The notes below the pieces were generated by a model. The model worked only from the letters and a program-made list of their open reading frames with translations. It was not told where the DNA came from and made no database searches. From Phototrophicales bacterium (GTDB lineage: Bacteria; Chloroflexota; Anaerolineae; Aggregatilineales; Phototrophicaceae), in NCBI GenBank assembly GCA_002794515.1, contig PGTJ01000153.1, forward strand, positions 1 to 6,432: DNA of 6,432 bases. Direction: 5' to 3'. How positions within the stretch are numbered: position 1 is the first letter of the stretch; each line of letters begins with the position of its first letter. Positions 6,239 to 6,432 of this stretch are shown piece by piece. A program made the position numbers and the translations under genes.

Positions 6239-6290
6239 ATTATAGGCAGAAGGCACAAAATTATAGGGTAAAAAATAGCCCAAAATTCAA
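6239..6290 (-). promoter_or_regulatory. Candidate glnA promoter region with two TATAAT boxes
   Basis: The 245 bases upstream of glnA (6188-6432) contain no convincing gene. On the - strand two perfect TATAAT boxes occur, at 6265-6260 (after CCC) and 6244-6239 (after GCC). The first has a partial -35, TTGAAT, at 6290-6285 with a slightly long 19-base gap; no good -35 was found for the second. Either would give a leader of roughly 45-70 bases. No sigma54-type box and no recognisable glutamine riboswitch was seen. The choice between the boxes is not settled by sequence. Confidence 0.4.
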
Positions 6291-6391
6291 ATGGTCTTTT
6301 GTGAAAAGTAACCAAAAAGTGGGGCGTTGGTCATCACCATTTGGGCAAAATGTCCATAATCACCAAGCATAAACGGGGCATATATAAGACT

Positions 6392-6432
6392 TTCGGGGGA
6401 TTATGCTGATACTTTGTGCATAATCCCCCGAA
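6392..6432. repeat. Perfect 15-bp inverted repeat at the right edge
   Basis: TTCGGGGGATTATGC (6392-6406) and GCATAATCCCCCGAA (6418-6432) are perfect inverted arms separated by 11 bases. The right arm ends exactly at the window edge, so the stem may continue. No T-run follows on the - strand; the + strand side cannot be seen. It could be a terminator of a gene beyond the edge, an operator, or an end of a small palindromic or mobile element. Confidence 0.75.

Noticed and set aside
6333..6365. Direct repeat ATCACCA at 6333-6339 and 6359-6365
   Set aside because: Only seven bases and two copies upstream of glnA; could be chance, and no known site was recognised.
6188..6391. Sigma54 promoter, glutamine riboswitch or small gene upstream of glnA
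   Set aside because: No GG/GC pair with the -24/-12 pattern, no recognisable conserved RNA core and no open frame with a ribosome-binding site was seen.

Overview
The window looks like bacterial chromosome of moderate GC content. It carries five complete protein genes, one gene cut off at the left edge, and short well-organised intergenic regions. No rRNA, tRNA, CRISPR array or insertion sequence was seen. A type I-beta glutamine synthetase, a dihydrodiol-dehydrogenase-like oxidoreductase, a PadR regulator, a CPBP membrane protease and a TipA-like MerR regulator, next to a secreted protein with a Thr/Pro-rich mature N-terminus, would fit an environmental bacterium such as a member of the Chloroflexota. 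That assignment is inference from overall style; no marker in the window proves it.

Layout. (1) Bases 3-1355 (+) hold the 3' part of a gene for an exported protein of unknown function. Its signal peptide is visible, but its start codon lies left of the window. (2) A Gfo/Idh/MocA-family oxidoreductase (1356-2351, +) begins on the base after the previous stop, so the two are probably co-transcribed. (3) It converges on a padR-type repressor gene (2355-2894, -), separated by 3 bp, with a hairpin formed inside the last padR codons. (4) A divergent regulatory region (2895-3009) separates padR from a CPBP intramembrane protease gene (3010-3837, +). It has two overlapping, oppositely directed sigma70-like promoters and two perfect inverted repeats. 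(5) A MerR regulator with a TipAS effector domain (3894-4697, +) follows. Its promoter has the 19-bp spacer and dyad of MerR-activated promoters, and its -35 box overlaps the protease stop codon. An internal ribosome-binding site would give a second, effector-domain-only product. (6) A bidirectional terminator (4701-4731) separates this from convergent glnA (4757-6187, -), followed by a 245-bp glnA upstream region that ends in a perfect 15-bp inverted repeat at the right edge.

How the genes may work together. The most interesting block is padR / CPBP protease / merR-tipAS. Two ligand-sensing regulators of families often linked to drug or envelope stress flank a membrane protease. PadR would repress itself and the protease, and the MerR protein would activate its own promoter. 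The sequence supports the local regulatory sites; the stress role is inference. glnA is a housekeeping gene (glutamine synthesis) with its own terminator and upstream region and no evident link to the regulatory block.
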